Assembly: GCF_900115705.1 (NCBI RefSeq)
Contig: NZ_FOXL01000003.1
Coordinates: forward strand, 1 to 64,000
Direction of reading: 5' to 3'
From: Frateuria terrea
GTDB lineage: Bacteria; Pseudomonadota; Gammaproteobacteria; Xanthomonadales; Rhodanobacteraceae
Length of the DNA stretch: 64,000 nt
Shown: positions 54,494 through 63,279 of the stretch, piece after piece
Numbering within the stretch: the first letter of the stretch is position 1
Layout of the letters: each line of letters opens with the position of its first letter
Notes under the pieces: model-generated
Told to the model about the DNA's origin: nothing
The model's input: only the letters and a program-made list of their open reading frames with translations
The model's database searches: none
Position numbers and translations under genes: made by a program

Positions 54494-55353
54494 TCGATGT
54501 TCTGCACCTGCTCGCGCATCTGCTCGATCAGCACCTTCAGCTCCACCGCGGCATTGGTCGTGCGCGCATCGACCGACTTGGAGCCGAGCGTGTTGGCCTC
54601 GCGATTGAACTCCTGCATCAGGAAGTCCAGCCGGCGACCGACCGGTTCCTTCAGGCCCAGTACGCGGCGCGTCTCGGCGACGTGCGTGGCAAGGCGATCG
54701 AGTTCCTCGTCGACGTCGCTGCGGGTGACTTGCAGCACCAGCTCCTGCTCCAGGCGACCGGGATCGGCGGGTTGCCTGAGGTCGGCCAGGCGCGCCTCCA
54801 GGCGCGCGCGCAGCGCAGTGCGGATCTCCGGCATCCACTGGCGCACCTGGCCGACGATGCGCTCGATCGCATCGAGCTTGTCGCGCAGGATCGCACCGAG
54901 TTGAGCACCCTCGCGCTCGCGGGTGGCGCTGAGCGCATCGAGCGCGCGATCGAGCACCTCGAACAGCGCCGCCTGCTGGGCTTCCGGATCGGCCTCGGAC
55001 TGGCGCAGCACGCCCGGGAAGCGCAGCAGTTCGGTCAATTGCACCTGCATGCCGGGGAAGCGGCCGGCCAGCTCGCGGTTCAGGGTTGCCAGGCGACCGA
55101 GCGTCACCTCGTCCACCTCCAGCGACTCGCCGCGTGCCTCGCCGCCGCGCAGGCGCACGGTCAGGTCCACCTTGCCGCGCGACAACCGTGCGGCCACGCG
55201 CTCGCGCAGCGCCGACTCGAAGCCACGCAGCTCCTCGGGCAGGCGCGGGCTGAGCTCCAGGTAACGGTGATTGACGGTGCGCAGCTCGCAACTGAGCGTG
55301 CCGGCAGGACCTTGGGTTTCGGCGCTGGCGTAGGCCGTCATGCTGCGGATCAT
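54490..55353 (-). CDS. yicC: YicC-family endoribonuclease-like protein
   Basis: 287 residues. The hallmark N-terminus MIRSMTAYASAETQGPAGTL, the central SRGKVDLTVRL and the C-terminal GRRLDFLMQEFNREANTLGS define the YicC/YloC family. Family members are reported as endoribonucleases affecting mRNA or small RNA stability. The start at ATG 55353 matches the family; the open frame extends to 55404. Divergent from rph across a 77-base gap with presumed promoters. Confidence 0.94.
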   Translation of the reverse strand: MIRSMTAYASAETQGPAGTLSCELRTVNHRYLELSPRLPEELRGFESALRERVAARLSRGKVDLTVRLRGGEARGESLEVDEVTLGRLATLNRELAGRFPGMQVQLTELLRFPGVLRQSEADPEAQQAALFEVLDRALDALSATREREGAQLGAILRDKLDAIERIVGQVRQWMPEIRTALRARLEARLADLRQPADPGRLEQELVLQVTRSDVDEELDRLATHVAETRRVLGLKEPVGRRLDFLMQEFNREANTLGSKSVDARTTNAAVELKVLIEQMREQVQNIE

Positions 55354-55430
55354 GCGTCGAGCCCTTGCGGTCGGTGGGGAAGCCGCAATGGTAAACTCTC
55401 GCATCCCGCCTTGCCCAACCAGGCCCTCGC

Positions 55431-56159
55431 ATGACCATGACCCGCCCGAGCGGCCGCGCCAGCGACCAGCTGCGTCCGGTGACGCTGCAACGTCAGTACA
55501 CCCGCCACGCCGAGGGCTCGGTGCTGGTGAGCTTCGGCGACACCCGCGTGCTGTGCACCGCGAGCATCGAGGACCGCGTGCCGCCGTGGCTGCGCGGCAA
55601 GGGCGAGGGCTGGATCACCGCCGAGTACGGCATGCTGCCGCGCGCTACCGGCACGCGCACCCAGCGTGAGGCTGCCCGCGGTTCGCAGGGCGGCCGCACG
55701 CTGGAGATCCAGCGGCTGATCGGCCGCTCGCTGCGTGCCTGCATCAACCGCCAGGCGCTGGGCGAGCGCGTCATCACGCTGGACTGCGACGTCATCCAGG
55801 CCGACGGCGGCACGCGCACCGCGGCGATCACCGGTGCGTACGTGGCGTTGGTCGATGCGGTCAATTTCCTGATGAAGCGTGAGAACCTCAAGCGCAATCC
55901 GGTCGTCGGCGCGGTCGCCGCGGTGTCCGTCGGCATCTACCAGGGCGTGCCGGTGCTGGACCTGGACTATGCCGAGGATTCGGCCTGCGACACCGACATG
56001 AACGTGGTGATGAACGATGGCGGCGGCTTCATCGAAGTGCAGGGCACCGCCGAGGGCCACGCATTCCGGCGCGAGGAGATGGACGCCATGCTGCGCCTTG
56101 CCGAGAAAGGCATCGCCGAGCTGGTCACCGCCCAGTGTGCAGCGCTGGCGGAGGGCTGA
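55431..56159 (+). CDS. rph: Ribonuclease PH
   Basis: 242 residues. Phosphorolytic 3'-5' exonuclease trimming tRNA 3' ends. Family motifs: [60 protein letters not shown] and [20 protein letters not shown]. First gene of rph-rdgB-hemW on the plus strand; MTM has an alternative internal start two codons later. Confidence 0.97.
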   Translation: MTMTRPSGRASDQLRPVTLQRQYTRHAEGSVLVSFGDTRVLCTASIEDRVPPWLRGKGEGWITAEYGMLPRATGTRTQREAARGSQGGRTLEIQRLIGRSLRACINRQALGERVITLDCDVIQADGGTRTAAITGAYVALVDAVNFLMKRENLKRNPVVGAVAAVSVGIYQGVPVLDLDYAEDSACDTDMNVVMNDGGGFIEVQGTAEGHAFRREEMDAMLRLAEKGIAELVTAQCAALAEG

Positions 56160-56162
56160 CCG

Positions 56163-56759
56163 GTGCGGCGCCTGGTATTGGCCAGTGGCAACCGCGGCAA
56201 GCTCGCCGAGTTCGACGAACTGCTCGCCGACAGCGGCTTCGAGGTGGTGACCCAGGGCAGCCTGGGCGTGCTCGACATCGAGGAGACCGGCACCACCTTT
56301 ATCGAGAACGCGCTGCTGAAGGCACGCCACGCCGCACGCATCACGCGGCTGCCGGCGCTGGCCGACGATTCGGGCCTGTGCGTGGAACACCTGGACGGAG
56401 CGCCGGGCCTGTACTCGGCGCGTTACGCCGGCACACACGGCGACGCGGCCGCCAACCGGGCAAAGCTGCTGCACGCGCTGGAGGGCGTGCCGGCCGAGCG
56501 GCGCGGCGCCTTCTTCATCTGCGTGCTGGTGCTGCTGCGCCACGCCGACGACCCCGCCCCGCTGATCGCCGAAGGCCGCTGGCACGGTCGCGTGCTGGAC
56601 GCCGAACGGGGGGACCGCGGCTTCGGCTACGATCCGCTGTTCCTGCCGGACGGCCAGTCGGTGTCCGCGGCCGAGCTCGATCCGGCACTGAAGAACCGCC
56701 TGAGCCATCGCGGCCAGGCGCTGGCCAGGCTGCACGCCCAGCTGGCCACGCAGGCATAG
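56163..56759 (+). CDS. rdgB: dITP/XTP pyrophosphatase (RdgB/HAM1)
   Basis: 198 residues. Removes non-canonical purine triphosphates (dITP, XTP) from the nucleotide pool. Motifs: LVLASGNRGKLAEFDELL, TGTTFIENALLKARHAA, ADDSGLCVEHLDGAPGLYSA with the catalytic aspartate, GFGYDPLFLPDG and LSHRGQAL. The start is GTG at 56163, three bases after the rph stop, indicating coupling. Confidence 0.95.
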   Translation: MRRLVLASGNRGKLAEFDELLADSGFEVVTQGSLGVLDIEETGTTFIENALLKARHAARITRLPALADDSGLCVEHLDGAPGLYSARYAGTHGDAAANRAKLLHALEGVPAERRGAFFICVLVLLRHADDPAPLIAEGRWHGRVLDAERGDRGFGYDPLFLPDGQSVSAAELDPALKNRLSHRGQALARLHAQLATQA

Positions 56760-56761
56760 CC

Positions 56762-57928
56762 ATGCCGCTCCTCGCGCCGCCGCTGGCGCTGTACGTGCAC
56801 ATGCCCTGGTGCGTGAAGAAGTGCCCGTACTGCGACTTCAACTCCCACGGCGTGCGGGGCGGGTCACCTCCCTATGGGACTTACGTCGACACCCTGCTGG
56901 CTGACCTCGATGCCGACCTGGCCGAGTTCGGTGCCGCCGCGCATGGGCGGCCGATCGTCAGCGTGTTCTTCGGCGGCGGCACGCCCAGCCTGTTCGCGCC
57001 CGAGCACATCGCGCGCTTCCTGGAGCGCGCGCGCGTGCGGCTGCCTTTCACGGGCGATTGCGAGGTCACGCTGGAAACCAATCCGGGCACGGTCGAGCAC
57101 GGCCGCTTCGATGGCTACCTCGCGGCAGGCGTCAACCGGCTGTCTTTCGGCATCCAGAGCTTCGATGACGACAAGCTCAGGCGCCTGGGCCGCATCCACT
57201 CGGCGGCCGAGGCCGAGGCGGCGGTGAAGTCGGCGCAGGATGCCGGCTACGCCAATCTCAACCTCGACTTGATGTACGCGTTGCCGCAACAGTCGCTGGA
57301 CGGCGCGCTGGCGGACGTCGAACGCGCCATCGCCCTGGCACCGACGCACATCTCGCACTACCAGCTGACGCTCGAGCCCAACACCGCCTTCGCCGCCAAC
57401 CCGCCGCCGTTGCCCGACGACGACCACGCCTGGGCCATGCAGGAGGCCTGCGAGGCGCGCCTGGCCGACGCCGGCTACGGCCAGTACGAGATATCCGCCT
57501 ACGCCCGCCCGGGGCGGCGCTGCCGCCACAACCTCAATTACTGGGAATTCGGCGACTACCTGGGCATCGGCGCCGGCGCCCATGGCAAGCTGACCGACAC
57601 CATTGCCGGCCGCGTGCGTCGACGCTGGAAAAGCCGCCACCCACGCACCTACCTGGAAGCCGCCGGCGGCCCCGCGCGCATCGGCGGCGACGGCCCGGTC
57701 GACCCGGCCGAGCTGCCGTTCGAGTACATGCTCAATGCCTTGCGCCTGCACGAGGGGGTGTCGTTGCAGGCCTTCGCCGAGCGGACCGGCCTGCCGCTGG
57801 ACCGCATTGCCCCCGCCCTGGCCCAGGCCCGGGCGCGCGGCTGGCTTCAGGACGAACCGCACCGGCTGCAGCCGTCGTTGCTGGGCCAGCGCTTCCTCAA
57901 CGACTTGATCGGGCTGTTCCTGGACTAG
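56762..57928 (+). CDS. hemW: Radical SAM heme chaperone HemW
   Basis: 388 residues. The [4Fe-4S] motif is C17-x3-C21-x2-C24 in MPWCVKKCPYCDF, and downstream VFFGGGTPSLF, TLETNPGTVE and GVNRLSFGIQSF match HemW, formerly called HemN-like. HemW inserts heme into respiratory enzymes and is not coproporphyrinogen oxidase. The C-terminal HemN_C domain (about 300-388) contains FEYMLNALRLHEGV. It follows rdgB by two bases. Confidence 0.95.
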   Translation: MPLLAPPLALYVHMPWCVKKCPYCDFNSHGVRGGSPPYGTYVDTLLADLDADLAEFGAAAHGRPIVSVFFGGGTPSLFAPEHIARFLERARVRLPFTGDCEVTLETNPGTVEHGRFDGYLAAGVNRLSFGIQSFDDDKLRRLGRIHSAAEAEAAVKSAQDAGYANLNLDLMYALPQQSLDGALADVERAIALAPTHISHYQLTLEPNTAFAANPPPLPDDDHAWAMQEACEARLADAGYGQYEISAYARPGRRCRHNLNYWEFGDYLGIGAGAHGKLTDTIAGRVRRRWKSRHPRTYLEAAGGPARIGGDGPVDPAELPFEYMLNALRLHEGVSLQAFAERTGLPLDRIAPALAQARARGWLQDEPHRLQPSLLGQRFLNDLIGLFLD

Positions 57929-58010
57929 CCGACATGCCCTGACTCGGCCTATGGCAGACCGGACGGCAGGCGCATACACTACGAAACGTCAAGAATCCGA
58001 GAACTGCGTC

Positions 58011-60281
58011 ATGGATGTCGAGCAAAGGCAGCACTTGGCCGCCACGCCCGGATCGGACGATCGGGCCGCCTTGCACCACCTGCCCATGCGCGTCCAGCGC
58101 CTGGTGGCGGACCTGCGCGGCCTGTGCGACGCGCGGCTGCAACCGGCGCTGCTGCAAGGGCTGGATGCATTGGATGACAACCTCTACCAGCAAGCCGAAC
58201 GCTCGCGCAGCCACCTGGACCAACAACGCTGCTTCGACAGCCGCGCCATGGTCCGTTGCCACCGCGCCGCCTTCCTGCGGCTGGTGTCCGAACACGTCCA
58301 CGCCAGCTTCGAGCGCCTGGGCCAGTCCAGCGAGGCGTCCGACCGCCTTGCCGTGACGCCGTCGCTTAGCCTGCTCGACCGGCACGAACACGAACTCAGC
58401 GCCGCGCTCGAGCAGCTCGCTTCACGTGGCGAGGCCCACACCGGCCCGGTGCTGGCCGAACTCTCCTATCGCATGGCGGTGCTGGTCGGTGCGCCGCCGC
58501 TGGAAGGCGACGCGATGCCGGCGTCGCCGCACAATCTGGCCATGGCGGTGCGCGAGGCGATGCCCGCGCTGGATCTGCCGCCGGAACACCAGCTGATGCT
58601 GGTGCAGGTGCTCGAGCGCAAGCTGGCGCCGGTGCTGCCGGCGCTGTACGAAGCGACCAACGCGCACCTGCTCGCCGACGGCATCCTCCCGCACCTGCGC
58701 GCGTTTGCCGGCGCGCGCCCGGCCAACGCGCCGCCAGCGCCACCTTCGATGAAGGCGCCCGCCCCGGCCTCCGAACCGACACAGGCCGCGCCGGCCGCCA
58801 GCCACGAACCCATCGCCGTGCTGGAAACCCTGCGCGACCTGCTGGCGCGCCAGCGCGCCGGCGAGGTCCACACCGCGAGCGGCCCCGCCGCCACCCCGGG
58901 CGAGCTGGAAGCCGCGCTGGGTGCCTTGCAGCGCCACCTGGCGCAGGTCACCGACCGCGCCAGTCGCGAACTGCGCAGCGCCCAGCGTCTGCGCGAGGAG
59001 CTGCTGGCCCACCTCAACGCCGGCAGGCCGGCGGGAGCCACCCGCACCGGCCTCAGCCCGGAGCAGGACGACACCGTGGAGCTGGTCGCCCGACTGTTCG
59101 AACAGCTCGGCCAGCAGCTTCACCAGGGGCCTGGCGCCACCGCACTGCTGGGCGACCTGCAGGTGCCGATCCTGCGCGTAGCGATGACCGACCGCAGCTT
59201 CTTCGAGCGTGCCGAGCACCCGGCCCGCCACCTGCTCGGCACCCTGGCCGAGGCCTCCCACGACTGGGGCGACGGCAAGGACATCGACCCCGACCTGGCC
59301 GCGCAGTTGAGCCGCCTGGTCGCCCGGGCGCAACGCGAGGAGCCCAGCGCCGGCCTCTACACCAGCCTGTTGGCCGACATCCGCCACCACCTGTCCCAGC
59401 TCAGCCGCAAGGCGCAGGTCACCGAACGCCGTCAGGTCGAGGCCATGCAAGGTCGCGAACGCCTGCACCAGGCGCGTCGGCGCGCGGCCGAGGTACTGGC
59501 GGCGCGCTTTGCCGAAAGCACTCCGCGCGGCCTGCTGCGCGCCCTGCTCGACCGTGCCTGGTCCGACGTGCTGGCGCTGGCGTTGCTGCGTCACGGCGAG
59601 CAAAGCGACGCGTTCGCCGAACGGTTGCGGATCACCGACCAGTTGCTCGGCCGGCTGCCGGTAGAGGATTCACTGGGCCTGCGCATGACGGTGGAGGACC
59701 ACCTGCAGCAGATCGGCATGCAGGCGGAAGAGGCCGAGCAGGTCGCGCAACGACTGATCGGCAGTGACGCAGGCGCCGCGAAGCCGACCGAACCTGCCGC
59801 CGCTCCGGCAGCGGCCGCTGCGGCCGACATGCCGGCGCTGGCGGCCTACGCTGCGGCGGCCGAGCCGCCCAGCGCGACCGACCTGGCGTTGCGCCTGAAA
59901 CAGCGCCAACGGCTGGGCGAGCAGCGCGGGCAGGAATCCCAGCCTACGATCGCGCCGGCACCCGAGCCGCCGCTGGGTCCGCAGGAGGCGCGCATCCACA
60001 ACCGCCTGCGGCAGCTGCCCTTCGGCAGCTGGTTCGAGTTCATCGACCCGGAGACCGGCGCGGCCTCGCGACGCAAGCTGGCCTGGTTCTCGCCGCTGTC
60101 GGGCAACAGCCTGTTCGTCAATCGCCGCGGCCAGCGCGTGGTCGAGATGAACCTGCGCGAGCTGGCCGCGGCGATCGCCAGCGGCCGGGTCCGCGAACTG
60201 GTAGCGCCGCGCGACGGCCTGTTCGACCGCGCCTTGCGCGCCCTGACCGGTAGCCTGCAGCGCCCCACCGCGCGCGCATGA
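58011..60281 (+). CDS. DUF1631 family protein, first copy
   Basis: 756 residues, cytoplasmic, mostly helical, no membrane segment. Conserved blocks shared with the second copy: LSYRMAVLVGAPPLEGDAMP (about 155-175), RKAQVTERRQVEAMQGRERL (about 485), RAWSDVLALALLRHGEQSDA (about 520-540) and, near the C-terminus, GSWFEFIDPETGAASRRKLA followed by WFSP and LFVNRRGQR. Ala/Pro-rich linkers separate the blocks. Function is unknown; the protein is presumed to act with the PilZ protein that overlaps its stop by four bases (ATGA). Begins MDVEQ, like its paralogue. Confidence 0.88.
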   Translation: MDVEQRQHLAATPGSDDRAALHHLPMRVQRLVADLRGLCDARLQPALLQGLDALDDNLYQQAERSRSHLDQQRCFDSRAMVRCHRAAFLRLVSEHVHASFERLGQSSEASDRLAVTPSLSLLDRHEHELSAALEQLASRGEAHTGPVLAELSYRMAVLVGAPPLEGDAMPASPHNLAMAVREAMPALDLPPEHQLMLVQVLERKLAPVLPALYEATNAHLLADGILPHLRAFAGARPANAPPAPPSMKAPAPASEPTQAAPAASHEPIAVLETLRDLLARQRAGEVHTASGPAATPGELEAALGALQRHLAQVTDRASRELRSAQRLREELLAHLNAGRPAGATRTGLSPEQDDTVELVARLFEQLGQQLHQGPGATALLGDLQVPILRVAMTDRSFFERAEHPARHLLGTLAEASHDWGDGKDIDPDLAAQLSRLVARAQREEPSAGLYTSLLADIRHHLSQLSRKAQVTERRQVEAMQGRERLHQARRRAAEVLAARFAESTPRGLLRALLDRAWSDVLALALLRHGEQSDAFAERLRITDQLLGRLPVEDSLGLRMTVEDHLQQIGMQAEEAEQVAQRLIGSDAGAAKPTEPAAAPAAAAAADMPALAAYAAAAEPPSATDLALRLKQRQRLGEQRGQESQPTIAPAPEPPLGPQEARIHNRLRQLPFGSWFEFIDPETGAASRRKLAWFSPLSGNSLFVNRRGQRVVEMNLRELAAAIASGRVRELVAPRDGLFDRALRALTGSLQRPTARA

Positions 60282-60619
60282 CCGCGAAAGTCATTCCGCT
60301 CGAACAGCGTCGCGCACCGCGCAAGCGCGCGGCGGCCTCGCCGCTGGTTACCGATACCATCAGCGCCCGCCCACTGGGCCACTTGTGCAACCTGTCCGCC
60401 AGCGGCGTGCTGCTGATCGCCCCGGGTCGCCCACGCAGCGAGGCGGTGTTCCAGGTGCGCCTGCCGCTGGGCGAAAGCCCGGCGGCCGCGATCGAGCTGG
60501 GATTGCAGGAGCAGTGGCACCAGGCCGCCAATGCCGGCCAGGTGTGGGTCGGCTATCGCATCATTGCGATCGCGCCGCAGGACGCAGTGACCCTCGTGCA
60601 ATGGCTGCAGCGCGCATGA
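60278..60619 (+). CDS. PilZ-domain protein, first copy
   Basis: 113 residues, a single PilZ domain. The c-di-GMP-binding signatures are present: R11-x3-R15 in RRAPRKR and NLSASG (N-x-S-x-x-G) at about 38-43. Downstream QVRLPL, LQEQWHQ and VGYRIIAI form the beta barrel. It is expected to bind c-di-GMP and transmit it, probably to the DUF1631 protein translated just before it. ATG at 60278 overlaps that stop codon, implying fixed stoichiometry. Confidence 0.9.
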   Translation: MTAKVIPLEQRRAPRKRAAASPLVTDTISARPLGHLCNLSASGVLLIAPGRPRSEAVFQVRLPLGESPAAAIELGLQEQWHQAANAGQVWVGYRIIAIAPQDAVTLVQWLQRA

Positions 60620-60688
60620 ATGAGTCGCCGTGACGCGCCTGCCTCATCGGCATAGACTCGCAGGCATCGTGGCACGGCAAGGCTTCCC

Positions 60689-62830
60689 ATGGATGTCGAA
60701 CAACCGGACCGGCATCGCCCGGGCGCAGGCGCCCCACCGGCGCACTGGCCGGCGAAGACGCGCCAGCTGATCGACGAAATCCGGCTGCTTTGCCGGGACT
60801 GGCTGTCCGAGCCGCTCAAGGTCTGCCTGGGCGACTTCGACCGCGCGCTGCACGAGCACGCGGCGGGCACCCGCAGCCACATCGAGCAGCAGCGCTACCA
60901 GGCCACACGCCAGCGTCTGGTGGCGGAACGGAGGGCTTTCGAGCAAGGCTTCATCGACTGCATCGACCGGGCGTTGCTGCAGTTGGGCGCGCAGCCGACC
61001 GCCGCCAAGGCACCCCCCGCACGCCTGACCCTGAGCCTGCTCGACCCGCTCGAGCATGAGATGACCGCCGCGCTTGACCAGCTGGTCGCCCGCAGCGCGG
61101 CACGCGGGGGGCCGCTGCTGGTGGAGCTGAGCTATCGGCTGGCGGTGCTCATCGGCTCGCCGCCGCTGGAAAGCGAGTCGATGCCGCTGGGACCGCAGGC
61201 GATGGCCAAGGCGTTCCGCGACTCCAGTGCCGCACTCGGCTTGCCGGCCGAGCATCACCTTCTGTTGCTGCAGGCCGTCGAAGGCCGGTTGATCCAGGGC
61301 CTGACCCCGTTGCACGAAGTGATCAACAACCACCTGGCGTCCGCTGGCATTCTCCCCCGGCTGCGGCCGTTCCCGCTGCCGCGCACGCCGCGGCCTCCGC
61401 GCCGCCCGCGCCCGTCGCCGGGGGCACCCGCCGCTCCGCCGGCGGCGGAGGTAGCAGCATCCTCTTCCCGCTCCGGTGGCCTGCGCGAATGGCTCGCCCG
61501 CCAGCGCGGCCCGCGGCCGGTATCCGGCCATGCACGCTTCGCCAGCACCGACGAATTGCAGGCTGCGCTGCTCACCCTGCACCACCAACGCGGTCACCAT
61601 GCCGAGGCCGGCCTGCTGCGACAGCCCCAGCGGTTGCGCGAGGCCTTGATCGACCAGCTCAACGCGGGCCAGCCGATGGACGCCACGCCGATCCTGCCGG
61701 CCCCGGAAGGCGACGATGCATTGGAGCTGGGCACGCGGCTGTTCGACACCTTGCGCCGACAGTTGCCGCCCATGTCCTCCGCCCACGCATTGCTCGACCG
61801 CGTACAGCTGCCGATGCTCGCCGCGGCCGTGGCCGAGGGCGATTTCTTCGACCGTCCCGAACAGCCAGCCCGCCGGTTGCTCGAGCAATTGCTCGAGGCC
61901 GTCCGCGACTGGCTGGACGGCAGCGACAGCAGCCTGGTGCTGGAACCGCTGCTCGCCCGTCTCGACAGCGAACCACCGACAGCGGCGCTGTATGCCGCGT
62001 TGCGCGCCGACCTGGACGGTCAGCTGGAGCCACTGCAGCGCAAGGCGCAGGTCGCCGAGCGGCGCCACGTCGAGGCCATGCAGGGCCGCGAGCGGCTGGA
62101 GCAGGCGCGCCGCCGCGCCGCCGAGCTGCTCGCCGGCCTGCTTGCCAAGGCGCCGCCCCGCGCCGCGCTGCGGGCGCTGCTCGAACACGCCTGGTCGGAC
62201 GTGCTCGCGCTGACCCTGCTGCGCCACGGCGAGCAGAGCGAAACCTTCGCGCGCCGCCTGGTGATCACCGACCAGTTGCTGGGCCGCCTGCCGCCGGGCA
62301 ACCTGGAAACCCTGCAGGCCGAGGTGGTGGCGGGCGTGCAGCAGATCGGCATGCACGGCGAGGAGGCCGACCAGATCGCGCATCGGCTGATCGGCGCAGG
62401 CGCAATGCTGCAGGAAGCCGATGCGCCGGACCCGGCCAGCGGCCTGACCATGCGCCTGAAGCAGCGCCGCGGGCTGGACGAACCGGGCGCACCGTCGCCA
62501 GCCGCACCGGTGGTGCCTTCCGCCGAGGCCTTGCGACTGCACCAGCGCCTGAGCCAGCACGCGGGAGCCTGGTTCGAGTTCGCCGAGGCCGGCGGCGGCC
62601 GGGTCCGCCGCAAGCTGGCCTGGTACTCGCCCCGCGGTGCGCGCGGCCTGTTCGTGACGCGCCAGGGCCAGCGCGCCGAGGAGATGACCCTGGCGGAACT
62701 GGCCGAGGCCATCGGCGCAGGTAAAGTCCGCGAGCTGCCGGCCGTTAACGAGAGTGACCTGGACCGTGCCGTGCGCTCGCTGGCCGACAGCCTGCGCCAG
62801 GCCAACCCGATGCCCGGAGCCCGTTCGTGA
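60689..62830 (+). CDS. DUF1631 family protein, second copy
   Basis: 713 residues, paralogue of the protein encoded at 58011. Matching blocks: LSYRLAVLIGSPPLESESMP, RKAQVAERRHVEAMQGRERL, HAWSDVLALTLLRHGEQSET, and the C-terminal GAWFEFAEAGGG with RRKLAWYSPRG and LFVTRQGQR. An Arg/Pro-rich linker (about residues 230-255, PRTPRPPRRPRPSPGAP) is unique to this copy, and the N-terminal third is the most divergent. Function unknown. Its stop overlaps the second PilZ gene by four bases. Confidence 0.88.
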   Translation: MDVEQPDRHRPGAGAPPAHWPAKTRQLIDEIRLLCRDWLSEPLKVCLGDFDRALHEHAAGTRSHIEQQRYQATRQRLVAERRAFEQGFIDCIDRALLQLGAQPTAAKAPPARLTLSLLDPLEHEMTAALDQLVARSAARGGPLLVELSYRLAVLIGSPPLESESMPLGPQAMAKAFRDSSAALGLPAEHHLLLLQAVEGRLIQGLTPLHEVINNHLASAGILPRLRPFPLPRTPRPPRRPRPSPGAPAAPPAAEVAASSSRSGGLREWLARQRGPRPVSGHARFASTDELQAALLTLHHQRGHHAEAGLLRQPQRLREALIDQLNAGQPMDATPILPAPEGDDALELGTRLFDTLRRQLPPMSSAHALLDRVQLPMLAAAVAEGDFFDRPEQPARRLLEQLLEAVRDWLDGSDSSLVLEPLLARLDSEPPTAALYAALRADLDGQLEPLQRKAQVAERRHVEAMQGRERLEQARRRAAELLAGLLAKAPPRAALRALLEHAWSDVLALTLLRHGEQSETFARRLVITDQLLGRLPPGNLETLQAEVVAGVQQIGMHGEEADQIAHRLIGAGAMLQEADAPDPASGLTMRLKQRRGLDEPGAPSPAAPVVPSAEALRLHQRLSQHAGAWFEFAEAGGGRVRRKLAWYSPRGARGLFVTRQGQRAEEMTLAELAEAIGAGKVRELPAVNESDLDRAVRSLADSLRQANPMPGARS

Positions 62831-63174
62831 CGCCCAATCCGCAGGAAAGCCGCCGCGCTCACCGCAAGCCGGTCAACATCGCCGCCGAAGTGGTGGACGC
62901 GATCAGTGGCCGGCGCATGGGCCAGCTGGGCAACCTCTCGGCCAGCGGGATGCTGTTGATCGGCAGCGAGGCGCCGCGCAACGAGGCGATCTACCAGCTG
63001 CGCCTGCCGCTGCCCGGGCTGGGGGAGGCACCGCCGACGATTGAGGTCGGCGTGCAGGAGCAGTGGCACGAGGAAGCCGCCATGCCCGGCCAGTTCTGGG
63101 CCGGCTACCGGATCATCGCCATCGGCGAGGACGAGGCCGCACAACTCCAACGCTGGCTGGAAATGCCTGGCTGA
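62827..63174 (+). CDS. PilZ-domain protein, second copy
   Basis: 115 residues. Signatures: RRAHRK (R-x3-R) near residue 9-13 and NLSASG at about 37-42, followed by MLLIGSEAPRNEAIYQLRLP, QEQWHEE and AGYRIIAI, closely parallel to the first copy. It starts with GTG at 62827, overlapping the DUF1631 stop (GTGA). Expected to bind c-di-GMP. The two PilZ proteins differ most in the loop after the LPL motif. Confidence 0.9.
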   Translation: MTPNPQESRRAHRKPVNIAAEVVDAISGRRMGQLGNLSASGMLLIGSEAPRNEAIYQLRLPLPGLGEAPPTIEVGVQEQWHEEAAMPGQFWAGYRIIAIGEDEAAQLQRWLEMPG

Positions 63175-63279
63175 CCTGCCGAGTCCAGGCTTGCGGCTGG
63201 CCCTCGGCCCGCTGCCGCGCGATCATGGTCGACTCCCCGAAGGCAAGCCCCCGCGCCTGCCACCGATGAAGGACGCCAC

